Source: Aquarana catesbeiana (taxonomy: Eukaryota; Chordata; Amphibia; Anura; Ranidae). From it: 64,000 nucleotides of DNA. The notes beneath the pieces are model-generated. The model did no database searches. It was given only the letters and a program-made list of their open reading frames with translations, and was not told where the DNA came from. Every line of letters starts with the position of its first letter. Within the stretch, counting starts at the first letter, position 1. The translations under genes and the position numbers were made by a program. Below are positions 34,761-44,911 of this stretch, in pieces. The stretch lies in contig NC_133326.1 in the NCBI RefSeq assembly GCF_042186555.1, forward strand, positions 496,772,063 to 496,836,062, in the 5' to 3' direction.

Positions 34761-35381
34761 GGCGATGGGACAGGTGTGGTGTTGGTGCAGACACTACTAA
34801 ACATAGATCTGTAACTCACTGCTCCTAGCTCTTCTCTCCTCACACTGGAAACGGTGTGTGAGGAGAGAAGAGCTGGTAACAGCTAGTGACAGCTCTATGT
34901 TTACATTTAGTGATCGGCTGTGAATGGATCACAGTCGATCACGTGGTACACAGCCCTGGCCAATGGCTCTTTACTATCGTCGGTGACGAGCAGTGTTCCT
35001 GGGAACATGCTGCCACCGATGTGCCCGCGCAGCATGCTCACAATTGCGTGCATGCGCCGTGCAATGCGGGGAGTTACCATTCGTGACCAGCAGTGACTTC
35101 ATCACGGCCTAACACGTGGTAAACAGCCATGGCCAGTGGCTGTTCACCCCTGTCGGTGATAAGTGGTGGCTCGGTGACACGCCGCCACCGACAGTACAGG
35201 GCTGCGGGCACACGATCGCGCGCATGCCCTGTTTAAACGGACTCGCGTCATATGACGTCCACACAGAACTAGAGCCTTACGGTCCTGCTGTCATATGACA
35301 GTGGGCGGTAGGCTGGTGGTTAAAGTGTATTTCCAGGCATTACCCAAATTTACCCCCAGATCTTCCTCTCCCATTCTAGAG

Positions 35382-35746
35382 CAGGGGTCTCCAAACTTTC
35401 TAAACAAAGGGCCACTTTACTGTCGTTCAGACCTTAGGGGGGCCTGACTGGCCAGTGGGAGTAGAAAACGTCCCAGTGTCAGTGGGAGGTATAGTGCCCC
35501 ATGTTTAGTATTAGGAGAAGAGTAGTGTCCCATCATTGGTATCAGTGGGAAGAATATTGCCCTATTATTAGTATCAGTGGGCGGAATAGTGCCCCACCGT
35601 TGGTGTCAGTGGGAAGAATAGTTGTTGGTCTTAGTGAGAGGAACAATGCTCCATCGTTGGTGTCTTTGGAAGGATCAGTGCCCCAACGGCTGGATAAAGG
35701 CAAGCAAAGGACCGTATCCAGCCCCCATGCCACAGTTTGGAGATCA
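35382..35746. mobile_element. hAT-type miniature element
   Basis: The ends CAGGGGTCTCCAAACT and AGTTTGGAGATCA are inverted repeats. An 8 bp flank TTCTAGAG (35374-35381) and CTCTAGAG (35747-35754) matches at 7 of 8 positions. CAGGGGTC-type ends with 8 bp duplications are typical of Charlie-like hAT elements. The inner part has short repeats of cagtgggaggaatagtgcccc. Confidence 0.8.
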
Positions 35747-36387
35747 CTCTAGAGTATGTGCCAGCAATAATTTTTCTTTCACTTCCTTTAGAAAGAAACA
35801 GCTTTTATTGTTTCCTGTGACATCATAATCAGGCTGCTGGGGGGTCAGTTTCTAGGCAAACCACAGAACTACATTTCCCAAGAACTATTTTCCTACACTT
35901 TGAGTATGGAGAGAGGAGACCATGCAGCAGTGTTGTCTGGCTGGGTACGAAATCAATGTATGTACAAGGGACAAAAAATGGTGGAGATTAGTGTCGAGCC
36001 ATACTGCCCTGGGTTCTGTTTGAGTAGGGTTCGGGGAGCTTCAGAAAAGTTCCAGTGCCAAACATGAACCCCACTGAAACCAATGGGGCTAATAGGCAAG
36101 TGGGTGTAAGAAAATAGCACTAGGGAAGGTGGAGGGCACTGCCCTAGGGAAAAGATACCAATGGAAGAAAAATGTTTTAAAAATTCCATGTGGCATGGGA
36201 GCAGTGATTTTTTTTTTATTTTAAAGCCCTGGCAAGAAACCAGCAATGAAGTTTTATTTTTCTGGCAATGCAAACTGTTTCTGCAGCCTAATTTCTAAAC
36301 ACATCTGGAAGTATGTAATAGTTTTCTATGGCTGAATGCACACTAGAAATTCAGCAGCATCTAGGTGCACTCAGTCTGGCTGCATTT

Positions 36388-37340
36388 GCAATTGCTTCCC
36401 GGACTTCTAACCAACCAGTGGCATGCCACTTCTTGGAACAGATTAATTCTAATGAACAGCTAAGCCTCAATTGCTTCTTATGATCCTTTGTAACTTCTGG
36501 CTGACTACCTGTTGGTGCTTTTGACACTCTGACTGATGGAGAAATGATGGGCAGAACATTTAGTGGCATATATGCTCCCTGACTGGATGGATATCAAGAT
36601 AATGGCCCTCTTCATACTCAAAAGTTGGTATAGAATGATGCCTGGCGGATGGCAGATCTGTGGTTGTTGAACCGATCCTTGAAAGAGGTGATAGTCTTGC
36701 TTATATAGTATTGTACAGACTGCAGGGACAGCGAAGCAAGTATATTACATATTCTGATGTACAAGAAAGTCTGTGTTTAATATACCCCAATTTGCCTGAT
36801 TGAGTGTAGAAAGACATGACCGGTCAGTATATGGTGACGTGGTACAATCTGGACAGCGATAACAGCCAAAAGTCCTGGCAAACCTGGTTGTTACTGCTGT
36901 CCAGATTGTACCATATTTTGCCATAGGCTGACCAGTCAATTCTTTCTACACTCAGTCGGGCAAACGTGTGTATATTAAACACAGACTTTCTTGTACATCA
37001 GAATATGTGATATACGTGCTTTGCTGTGCCGGCAGTCTGTACTATAAAGGCAAGACTATCACCTATTTTAGGGATCGGTTCAACAACCACAGATCTGCCA
37101 TCCAAAAGACCATTGCTTCCCAGACTTCTAACTAACTGGTGGCATGCCAATTCTCAGAACAAAATCATTCTATACCAACTATGCCTCAATTGCTTTTTGT
37201 GATCCTTTGGAACTTCTGGCTGACTGCCTATTGGTGCTTTTTCACACCTTGACTGATTGAGAAATGATTGTCAAAACAGTAAGTGGCATATAGCTCCCTG
37301 ACAAATGGATGAATATCCAGGTAATGACCTTCTTCATACA
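36388..37340. mobile_element. Penelope-like element fragment, self-inverted (GIY-YIG endonuclease region)
   Basis: Inverted arms of about 210-240 bp at 36648-36893 and 36894-37103 match closely (gatggcagatctgtggttgtt with its complement). A separate pair of direct copies occurs at about 36392-36590 and 37107-37320 (gcttcccggacttctaac...). On the + strand of the right arm, 36989-37125 reads EYVIYVLCCAGSLYYKG, then KTITYFRDRFNNHRSA, the GIY-YIG endonuclease of Penelope-like elements. Downstream, about 37130-37240, follows ACQFSEQNHSIP. The left arm repeats this on the - strand with a GCYRCPDC remnant of the Cys motif that precedes GIY-YIG. The frames are broken. Confidence 0.72.
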
Positions 37341-37434
37341 TAGTGTTCTGACCCTAATTTCTTTGGCAAACTTTTTCATATACGGTATATGTGCTACTTA
37401 TCGCCCACAATTATTACCTTTTCTGTCACTTAAC

Positions 37435-37590
37435 CCTCAATTTTAGATTGTAAGCTCTAATGAGCAGGGCCCTCTGTCCTCCTGTATTGAATTGTATTGT
37501 AACTGTACTGTCTGCCCTCATATTGTAAAGCGCTGCGCAAACTGTTGGCGCTATATACATTTTGTTTAATAATAATAATAATTATTTCTA
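37435..37590 (+). repeat. Non-LTR/SINE-type 3' tail ending in (AAT)n
   Basis: Contains attgtaagctctaatgagca, then ttgtaaagcgctgcgcaaac and ggcgctatatacat followed by taataataataataatta. This tail, with its simple-repeat end, is widespread in amphibian DNA; I do not assign a family. Confidence 0.6.
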
Positions 37591-38194
37591 TGTTATGCTA
37601 TTTTCAGCCTTGTTGGTGCTATATTAGACTGATTCTTCTATGTGGTGTTCTGGGAGTCTAGAACATTTTTCTTTAAAGGAAACCTTACTAGGTTTCTATA
37701 CCCACTACTTCTATTTGGGATGGCATGTTCTTTTCTGAGTCCTGGATTCTTCTATCTGGCTGTGGAGCGTTGATTTATATAAAGTACATTTGTATGTATT
37801 TCTATCTTTGTGCTTTATTGGCTTATGTTGGGTGCTTTTCACACGCCTACAATTGTTTGCTTTTGGTACATATGGGGTGTTTGGTCTTGGGTAGTATTGT
37901 TGTTTCTATGTGGTTATTTTTTCATTTGTTGCCCTAGCATATTACTTGTTTTTTTTTCATGGTACTAATTATGGAGGGTCCATGCCTGCCTGGTGTTTGC
38001 CATGTGCTATGGTGGCCATCTTGTGAATGTGTAATACATTCTTTGTTTGTTCCACTTTTTTTGCAATTTGTCATTTTCATGTAGGAGCAATTTTAATAGC
38101 TTGATTTAAGTTAGTACTCTGTATATTATGCTTTTTTGATGAACTATTGTGATTTGCTTCTTTTGTGTTCTTTCTTTGACCTCTAACCTTATAT

Positions 38195-38600
38195 GTCTTA
38201 AATCGGAGTTCCACCCAAAACTGGAACTTCCACTTATCCGATTCCTCCCCCCCTCTGGTGCCACATGTGGCACCGGGGGGTACCTGTTTTTGACAGGTAC
38301 CCTGTCCCCCCCACGTTCATCGGACCTTGCCACGGCGAGGTACGTCCGAAGTTCGGCCTCCTCCCTCCTTCTTCCCCTGCTGCCGGGCCAGTAAGAGAGT
38401 GCAGCACACTTCACTCATGCGCAGGAGAGCCCAGGTGTGAAGCCGCATGGCTTCACTGCTGGGTTCCCTTAGCGGCATTGGTGGCGGCAGCACCCGACAA
38501 CTGATGGAAACATCGGCTGGGGTGCCGACATCGCTGGATTCCGGGACAGGTAAGTGTCCTAATATTATTAAAAGTCAGTTGCTACAGTATGTGCTGACTT
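38195..38600 (+). repeat. Truncated TTAA-type miniature element
   Basis: Starts cttaaatcggagttccaccc, which resembles the left end of the nested element at 53522 (ttaaagaggagttccaccca). The internal aagtgtcctaatattattaaaagtcagttgctaca also matches 53560-53630 in inverted orientation. The right end is not seen. It interrupts an A/T-rich repeat with a cttgagaaag...cttcatcaaaacattg motif near 38730-38770 of Penelope-terminus style. Confidence 0.5.
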
Positions 38601-38835
38601 TAAAATTTTGGAGGTGGGGGGGCGGGCATAACACCGCATTAACCATTGCACTGTGTGAGGTCATCACTAGGGGGGCGTTGTTTGTAGGGGGGTTTGGGGT
38701 TTATTAGTCTGTTCACTTCCATGTTGTAGTGTCTTGAGAAAGATGGATTGAGCTTCATCAAAACATTGACAATGAAAACACTGCTGTTTTTGATCTTCTT
38801 CCTCTGCAAGACCAGTGAGTGCCTCTAAACCAGTT

Positions 38836-38946
38836 TTGGATATATATATAGATATATATATATCTATAGATATAAATAGATATCTATAGATATATATATA
38901 TATCTATATATATATAGATATATATAGATTTATATAGATATATATA
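38836..38946. repeat. TATA/TATAGA microsatellite before exon g
   Basis: About 110 bp of tatatagatata-type repeats, ending about 28 nt before the exon g acceptor. It lies where the branch point and polypyrimidine tract are expected. Confidence 0.9.
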
Positions 38947-38974
38947 ACATGTTTAATGTGTTTTTCACCTATAG

Positions 38975-39110
38975 GTGCTTTCTTAAAAATGTTGATGTGC
39001 CGTCTGCATTACTTACTAAAGATGCATGAAGAAAATACCTTATTGCCTGACCAATGGGTTGCACGAGAGGCTGCAAATCAAGATGCTTTGCAGGAAGCTG
39101 GAACTTTCAG
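38975..39110 (+). CDS. RNF213: RNF213-like exon g
   Basis: 136 nt with phase 2/44 codons/2. It encodes SAFLKMLMCRLHYLL, then LLPDQWVAREAANQ and ends AGTFR. A helical, Leu-rich exon with the WVAREA block fits the RNF213 segment just before the HTLWKRVQ motif. The acceptor (acctatag) sits about 28 nt after a TA-rich microsatellite, and the upstream intron is 10.9 kb, the longest between exons in the window. Confidence 0.9.
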
Positions 39111-39526
39111 GTATCGCAAAAAAAAGTTTACTTTTTTTTCACTCTAGATAATGTAGAAAGGAGTTAGGACCTCTATTGGCTTTTTGTTGCTGTTTATATC
39201 CCCCCTGGGGAGATTTACCCTCTCTATCTGTCCTGGTGACCAATGTCACTGGAACTGAAAGCGAAGCAAATTCTATAATTCTGCGTTGTCACCAAAACAG
39301 GAATAGATGAGAAAGCATCCTATGGGAACACTTATTCCAGGTACAGCTGTGTTTGAGGATTTGCTTTACTTTGTAGAGATCTCCTATCCCATCCTATTGT
39401 GTTTTGAAACAGGAAGGAAAATCTCCCCAATTGTACATAGATAGCAAAAATAACTCACGAGTGGTTTTAATAAATTTGCTCTATTAAAAATAAAAAGTTT
39501 GGGTTTAGATATAATTTAATCTCCAT

Positions 39527-39748
39527 CTTTCATCTATGGATGTATGGATCACTTATTCCTAAAGCAGTATAGTAATGTTTTCTTTTTACCTTATTTATGA
39601 AACATTATTTTAGCATTAGTACAACTTTATTTGCTATCTTTCATCTATGGATGTATGGATCACTTATTCCTAAAGCAGTATAGTAATGTTTTCTTTTTAC
39701 CTTATTTATGAAACATTATTTTAGCATTAGTACAACTTTATTTGCTAT
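39527..39748. repeat. Perfect 111 bp tandem duplication
   Basis: The unit starting CTTTCATCTATGGATGTATG at 39527 repeats at 39638 with no differences visible along 110 bases, ending ttatttgctat. Intronic, 130 nt upstream of exon h. Identity suggests a recent duplication, or an assembly artefact. Confidence 0.9.
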
Positions 39749-39877
39749 GCTACAATGGAGCAAGATTTTCAATAGGCTAGTAGTTTTGATTATTGTAAGC
39801 TGCTTTATGATAGGAACAATATGAATAATGCAAAGTTCTCTGAATAATGCAATAAAAAATAATTCTATATTGTGTAG

Positions 39878-40060
39878 GCAAACCCTTTGGAAACGTGTTC
39901 AGAAAGCTGTAACACCACTTTTGTCACAAATTTTGTCTGTGATCGATCGTAATGCCAACCTGGACCTTCTCGTTGACCAGAAAGTGGACAACTATGTGAA
40001 ATGCCTGTGGATGCACATTTTTCACGATGAAAAGCTACTGCCTATCTCAAATAGTCTCAG
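39878..40060 (+). CDS. RNF213: RNF213-like exon h
   Basis: 183 nt with phase 1/60 codons/2. It begins QTLWKRVQKAVTPLL, includes the conserved IDRNANLDLL and ends with CLWMHIFHDEKLLP. These motifs are among the most diagnostic of RNF213 in the window. The acceptor is tgtgtag and the donor gtgaat. A perfect 111 bp tandem duplication lies in the intron 130 nt upstream. Confidence 0.93.
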
Positions 40061-40139
40061 GTGAATTAAACAGTAAAAATAATAAGTAATCACTACTAAG
40101 CAATTAATAAGTGAACTGATTTTCTGTTTTTAACTTAAA

Positions 40140-40528
40140 TTTACTTTTCTCTAGAAAAAAAAAAATCCTGTCACCTTGACGAGTCAGGATATCTGTAATG
40201 TAACCCCACGAGCACCTTATTCTTACCTTTACACGCTTTCTCGCCATTCCTTCCTCTATCACAGCTAATGCAAAATACATGGTGTCATAGCTTACTTGGC
40301 GTGGTGTCACCTCCTCTCTCATGTTAGAGATGCAGAGAGTACTGCATTGTGGTAGGAGGTTATATGCGTCTCTTATACCCAGAAGTGAAGGGTTTATACA
40401 GCAGTTGTGATGGAGGAATGAGCTGCACGAGAGCACAATGAGTAGGAGTAGAATGGGGTTGGGGGAGGGGGTTAAAGTGACCCTGTCACATTGGCTTGAA
40501 TGGGCAAGGTGACAGAGTCTGTTTAAAG
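40140..40528. mobile_element. Miniature inverted-repeat element
   Basis: Inverted ends around atcctgtcaccttgac (about 40167) and the complement within gggcaaggtgacagagtct (about 40503). Surrounded by poly-A and tttaaag sequences. It lies between exons h and i. Non-coding. Confidence 0.5.
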
Positions 40529-40912
40529 TGAAGCTATCACTAAAAAAAAAAAAAACACTTCATATGGCTTGTGTCAGCATTACCAAATTACATTATTATA
40601 GTCAAAAGAGCCTTTTCCTTGTGTTGATATGCTGATCCTGATCTCTCTTAGGTAAGCTAAAGAGAGAACACAGCAGAATTGAGGGTGTTTCTCAGAATTC
40701 AGGACTACATAGCAGTGACTGTTTTCTCTCTGTATGTAAAATAAGAGGATGAGCAAAGCACAACAAAGAAGCAAAGCCTACTTGAGTATTGTGCCTAAAT
40801 GACTGTGCTAGGATCCATCTTTCATTAGGAATTCAGTGCTGCTTAGACAGTCCTTTAAGATGTGACTATAATAACTGCTAACTGTTTGCTTGTCTGACTG
40901 TTTCTGTTACAG

Positions 40913-41052
40913 TTCTCAGACTGAAACCTTTCTGGTGAAGAATTACATGAATATTTCTGTATTTGGGGAAAACCATTTACCTTTCAGCTGGAGGATTAAA
41001 GATTATCTGGAAGATATTTGGACTCAGGCCCAGCACATAGATCAGGCAGCAG
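40913..41052 (+). CDS. RNF213: RNF213-like exon i
   Basis: 140 nt with phase 1/46 codons/1. It encodes FLVKNYMNISVFGEN, then the conserved LPFSWRIKDYLEDIW and ends AQHIDQAAG. The PFSW-x-IKDYLE motif is a family hallmark. The acceptor is ctgttacag and the donor gtattc. Confidence 0.93.
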
Positions 41053-41110
41053 GTATTCTTCAGCCTGTGTATTTCATACACTAGCAGTTACATCAATCTG
41101 CCATGTAAAC

Positions 41111-41630
41111 TTAAAGTGTTACTAAACCCAGGACCCTGCATTCACCGTATCTGGTCTCCCACAGTACACAGAGCATGGAAATGCAATTAGTTTAGTAAAT
41201 ATAAACTGGTAAATACCTTTTCTCATCAGCAGTATATAGCAGTCTTGTGACTTCTATCAGTGTCCAGCCTAACACTGGTTAAAGCTTGTAGGAGGAGTTT
41301 TCATTCTACTCTGTTATATGAGTCTGTATGACTCCTGACCCTCTGTCTGGATAGTGCTGATCACATGCAGTCTCCAAAAAAAACAAAACAAAAAAAACTT
41401 GCCAGCACTACACAGCAAGCTTAGCATGTGCAGAGTGCCCTCAAGGCTCTGTTCTATAAAGAGATGGTTTGGGGCCTGTGGAAGAATGGGAGGATCAGAG
41501 AAGACTGGATCAAACAGCCTTTTTACACAATGCAGAGGATTAACCCCTTAGGATCCACAGTGAGTATAACAAGCATGCTTTACTGCATATACAGACTGAT
41601 TTTACTGTTATGGGTATAGTAACACTTTAA
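41111..41630. mobile_element. TTAA-flanked miniature element
   Basis: TTAA at 41111-41114 and 41627-41630 enclose ends AAGTGTTACTAAACCC and GGGTATAGTAACACTT. About 510 bp of non-coding sequence. Located just after exon i. Confidence 0.8.
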
Positions 41631-41640
41631 AAAGAAAAAC

Positions 41641-42000
41641 AGCAGAGTGTGCACCTAAGTGCAGTAAAATGTACATTTATTAGTGAAAACAACAATAAAC
41701 AACTCACATTTAATAAGTGCCTGTCATACAAACTTTTTCTACTACGGGCTTTCATCAGATCACTAAAGCACATAACAGGAGCGATTCAGTCCAGAGACTC
41801 TATACATCCACTGACTCAGAAATGCTCAGGGAGCCATGTAAGTCAGTGTGACATCAGATGCCTGAGAGCTTGAAGGGGGCATGGTTACGCATTTTAAGGA
41901 CTCTCTGCCTATTTCTCAAGACACAATAGGGCATGTTTACATGTAACCTTGAAGCCCAATTGAACTCTCATGTAAAATGGTGTTAATACAAGTTATATAA
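41641..42000 (-). repeat. Penelope-like terminal fragment with hammerhead-like core
   Basis: On the - strand, CTGATGAAAGCCCGTAGTAG followed by aaaaagtttgtatgacagg (about 41762-41722) contains the invariant CTGATGA and GAAA parts of a hammerhead ribozyme separated by a short stem II candidate. A T/A-rich tail (aatgtacattttactgcac) follows on that strand at 41665-41685. Confidence 0.45.
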
Positions 42001-42790
42001 AAAGTAAAAACCTGCGCTCGGTGAGTCCCGTGTGAAAAAATATAAAAATAAATGAAAAAATATGTGGGAAGGAAAATATACGTGAACAGCAGCAGCACTC
42101 ACAATATTGTACATAGCAATAAACCAAAAATAAAATAAGAATGTGTTGTGCTGTTCTATTCCCTATGCATAAATCACTATAAATGACTTATCAAGTGACT
42201 ACATCAATAATGTAATACAAATAAATAAAACAAATTATTGGTAAGTGTCCATAAAGTCCATAGAAGGTGATTCACAATCAAGTGCAGATGTCCTCCAATC
42301 CTTAATTGGTGTAACACCCAGTGTTCCCCATAGGAAATAAGGGCAAATATATCCTCTTACCAGATTTTAAAACCTCTGAAGGTCTGTACTCGCATCAGTG
42401 AGCTTAACCCCTCTTCAGGTTTTCTCAGCCGCCTTGTGGACATCACTGATGAAAATCCTTGGAGAACCTCAGACCAGCCCTGCAATATATCAATGAGAAG
42501 AGAAAAGACATACTCATTGCGCAGTGTCCAAAGTATTAAAAAAGGGATTTAATAAAAACTACTTACAAGAGCAATGTTAAAACGGGCATTTGGAAACCAC
42601 ACCATCCGTCTTACACCCTCCACGGGTGCTAGACGTCACCGCTGCTTCTCTGTCTAGCCTGACGTGCGTTTCATCCGAATGGACTTCTTCTGTGAGGCAG
42701 TACTTTGGACGCTGTACAATTAGTTTTTTTTATCTCTTCTCATTGATATATTGCATGGATAGTCTGAGGTTCTCTAAGGATTTTTAAAAA
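41990..42790 (-). repeat. Penelope-like or related non-autonomous retroelement with hammerhead-like motif
   Basis: The A/T-rich sequence at 41990-42240 is similar in style to the 32768-33360 insertion. On the - strand at 42694-42661, cacagaagaagtccattcgg then atgaaacgcacgtc gives a hammerhead layout. Stem II is GTCC/GGAT, followed by GAAAC, a GCAC loop and GTC, where cleavage would be expected after the C. The core U4 position is A instead. Inverted copies of ccttagagaacctcagac occur at about 42455 and 42770, bracketing it. Confidence 0.5.
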
Positions 42791-42998
42791 TAAAAAAAAA
42801 AAAAAAAAATACAGTACTCACTTACTGGATATATACTTTAGTAGATAATTGCACTGTGCAAAAAACCTTGCTCCCCCTCCCTAGATGTACTGTATAACAC
42901 GAGAATTGGTATCACAATTTTTTAGCAAGCTGCTTTTTGAGTCTTGCTTACCTAGCGCAGATTTTTTTATACTGTTTTATTTTGTTACAGTGCATTGC

Positions 42999-43449
42999 TT
43001 AAAGTGATTGTAAACATATTATTTTTATTTTTTTATAAATAACAAACATGTCATACTTACCTGCTCTGTGCAATGCTTCTGTACAGAGCAGTCCCCATCC
43101 TCCTCTTCTGAGCTCCCCTAACTGTTTTCCTGGCATCTTCCCCTTGTGGAGTGCCCCAATAGCAACTGCTTGCTATTGGTGCATTTGTGTGGGCTCAATC
43201 CCAAGCTGCTCTGTGTGTTTATAGACACACATAGTGCAGTTGGCCCTGCCCCTCGCTCTCTCCTCACTGGCCAATGGCTCCAGCTGCTGCCTCCGTGTAC
43301 AGTGAGGAGAGATAAAAAGCGGAGAGAGCTGCTGCTCTCGGCATAGTGCTGGATTGAGATCGGGCTTAGGTAAGTATATATAAGGGGCTGGAGGGGAGGG
43401 GGGAGCTGCACACAGAAGGTTTTTTAAAAACCTTTTACAGCCGTTTTAA
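42999..43449. mobile_element. TTAA-flanked miniature element
   Basis: TTAA at 42999-43002 and 43446-43449 flank AAGTGATTGTAAAC and the complement of tttttacagccgtt. The interior includes cttacctgctctgtgcaatg, shared with about 18620-18640 and, in a shortened form, with 21245-21275. Non-coding. Confidence 0.7.
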
Positions 43450-43670
43450 AAATGGCCATTGTGGTGCTTTGGCAGCCTAGTTCACGTTAATATGTGACAT
43501 AGCACACTTGCTTTAACATACCACAATGGCTGTGAATAGGGCCCCATCTTTGTTCTGCACCACCTTCAACTAGTTGTAAATTAATTTGAGTAACTTTCAC
43601 TTTTTGCTTCCTAGATGTGTGTATGTCTGAATTAAAAAAAATAAATGATTATATGTTTTGGCTTTTTTAG

Positions 43671-43825
43671 GTCCTGCAATGAAATTTCTGGAGATCTTTT
43701 GTAAAACACAATTGGGAAAATATGTATCTTCTCAAGAAGAGAATGCACAATACAACATTTTCCTGAACTATAAGAGAGACTTTATCCTTATGACTATGAG
43801 CTTATCCTCTGGTGAAGAGTTAAAG
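43671..43825 (+). CDS. RNF213: RNF213-like exon j
   Basis: 155 nt with phase 2/51 codons/0. It encodes AMKFLEIFCKTQLGKY, a variable linker and YKRDFILMTMSLSSGEELK. The second block matches the conserved KDFILLTM-type helix of RNF213. The acceptor is ttttttag and the donor gtagaa, which is a weak donor but the only one that keeps frame with exon k. Confidence 0.9.
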
Positions 43826-44907
43826 GTAGAATTAGTAGTGTCATTTGGACTTTAGAAATGTACGATATACAGATTTGGATGTGTGCCCACAATACATACA
43901 TTGATTTCTAGATACAGTATATTAGGGATAGTAATAAAGACTTGGGTATAAATCCATGAGCTTTACACTAGTGTGCTGACCCCCACTGTGGTTGAGTATG
44001 AATATTAAAATATAAAGCTAGGACTGTGTTGAAAGCGGATGTCAGACCCCAGCCCTTTTCATTAACTCATGACAAATGACTGACCAATCTCCCACCATGC
44101 TATCACTTACGCAACAATGCCACTCTCAGTTGCACCTGACACAAAGATTTTCCAGCTCGTGGGACCACCGTCTAGTGGCCAGCAGCCTGAAAGCGATTGT
44201 CACTGGGTTAGTTATTTAAGTAATTAACTCTTTAACTGCCACCACAAACTTTTACAGAAGAGTTAGAACTTCCACAAGATTAGCAATAACAATCATGAAA
44301 AATAAACGTCTATACACACGGTGTCACCACAGACAGGTATGTTCAGAGATTTATACTACAGTAGCACTTTTCAAGAGACAGGGATTCTTTTAGCTTGCAT
44401 TCAAAGTTTTAGAGACATTTTTACACTTTTCAAAATAGGGTTTAATAATGAAAAGGTCAAAGTGTTGCAAATAAAATATTTACAGAAAAAGGGTGTTACA
44501 AAGAAATAAAGAGACAATAATGCAAAAGAGAAATTAAAAGGAGTTGAAAATGAAGAATACTTAACAATGTCCTGGTTTGCAGATTCCAATGAATAAGCAT
44601 AGATGGTACAGCGGCTCTCTGTAGTCCGGTTAGATGTTCCTTGGTTTGATGTTAAACGAGAGCTCTCAAACTATCTTGGCATTCCCCTTTTCTCTGGTAT
44701 TAAAGGGGTGTTGACAGAGACCATCTGACCAATTAAGAGTCTGAGGAGAGGTTTCTGTGGCTATGCATTATGACAAAATGGCAGGGGAGACTTGTGATGC
44801 AAACAAAATGACCATTACAAGGACCAGTCATTTAAAAGAACACTTCACATGAAATGTGCATGTCACATGGTAGCATTACGAAATAGCTTTATTTACTTTT
44901 TTTGAAG
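43826..44907. other. Non-coding part of intron j-k
   Basis: No gene or transposase seen. The A/T-rich segment at 44230-44560 with short degenerate repeats may be an old LTR or DNA element. A TTAA-flanked element begins at 44912. Confidence 0.35.
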
Positions 44908-44911
44908 TTAA

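Larger units (their letters stand above)
29182..35319 (-). mobile_element. 6.1 kb piggyBac transposon with broken transposase
   Basis: TTAA at 29178-29181 and 35320-35323 flank an element beginning CCACC and ending GGTGG, as expected for piggyBac. The - strand encodes an N-terminal Ser/Pro/Arg-rich part (33960-33360) and the DDE_Tnp_1_7 region (32757-31448) in several frames. Internal features include a duplicated 230 bp block (29860-30090 and 30261-30487), a 61 bp tandem array (31060-31372), a retro-type insertion (32768-33360) and a minisatellite (34010-34760). It occupies more than half of the intron between exons f and g. Confidence 0.82.
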
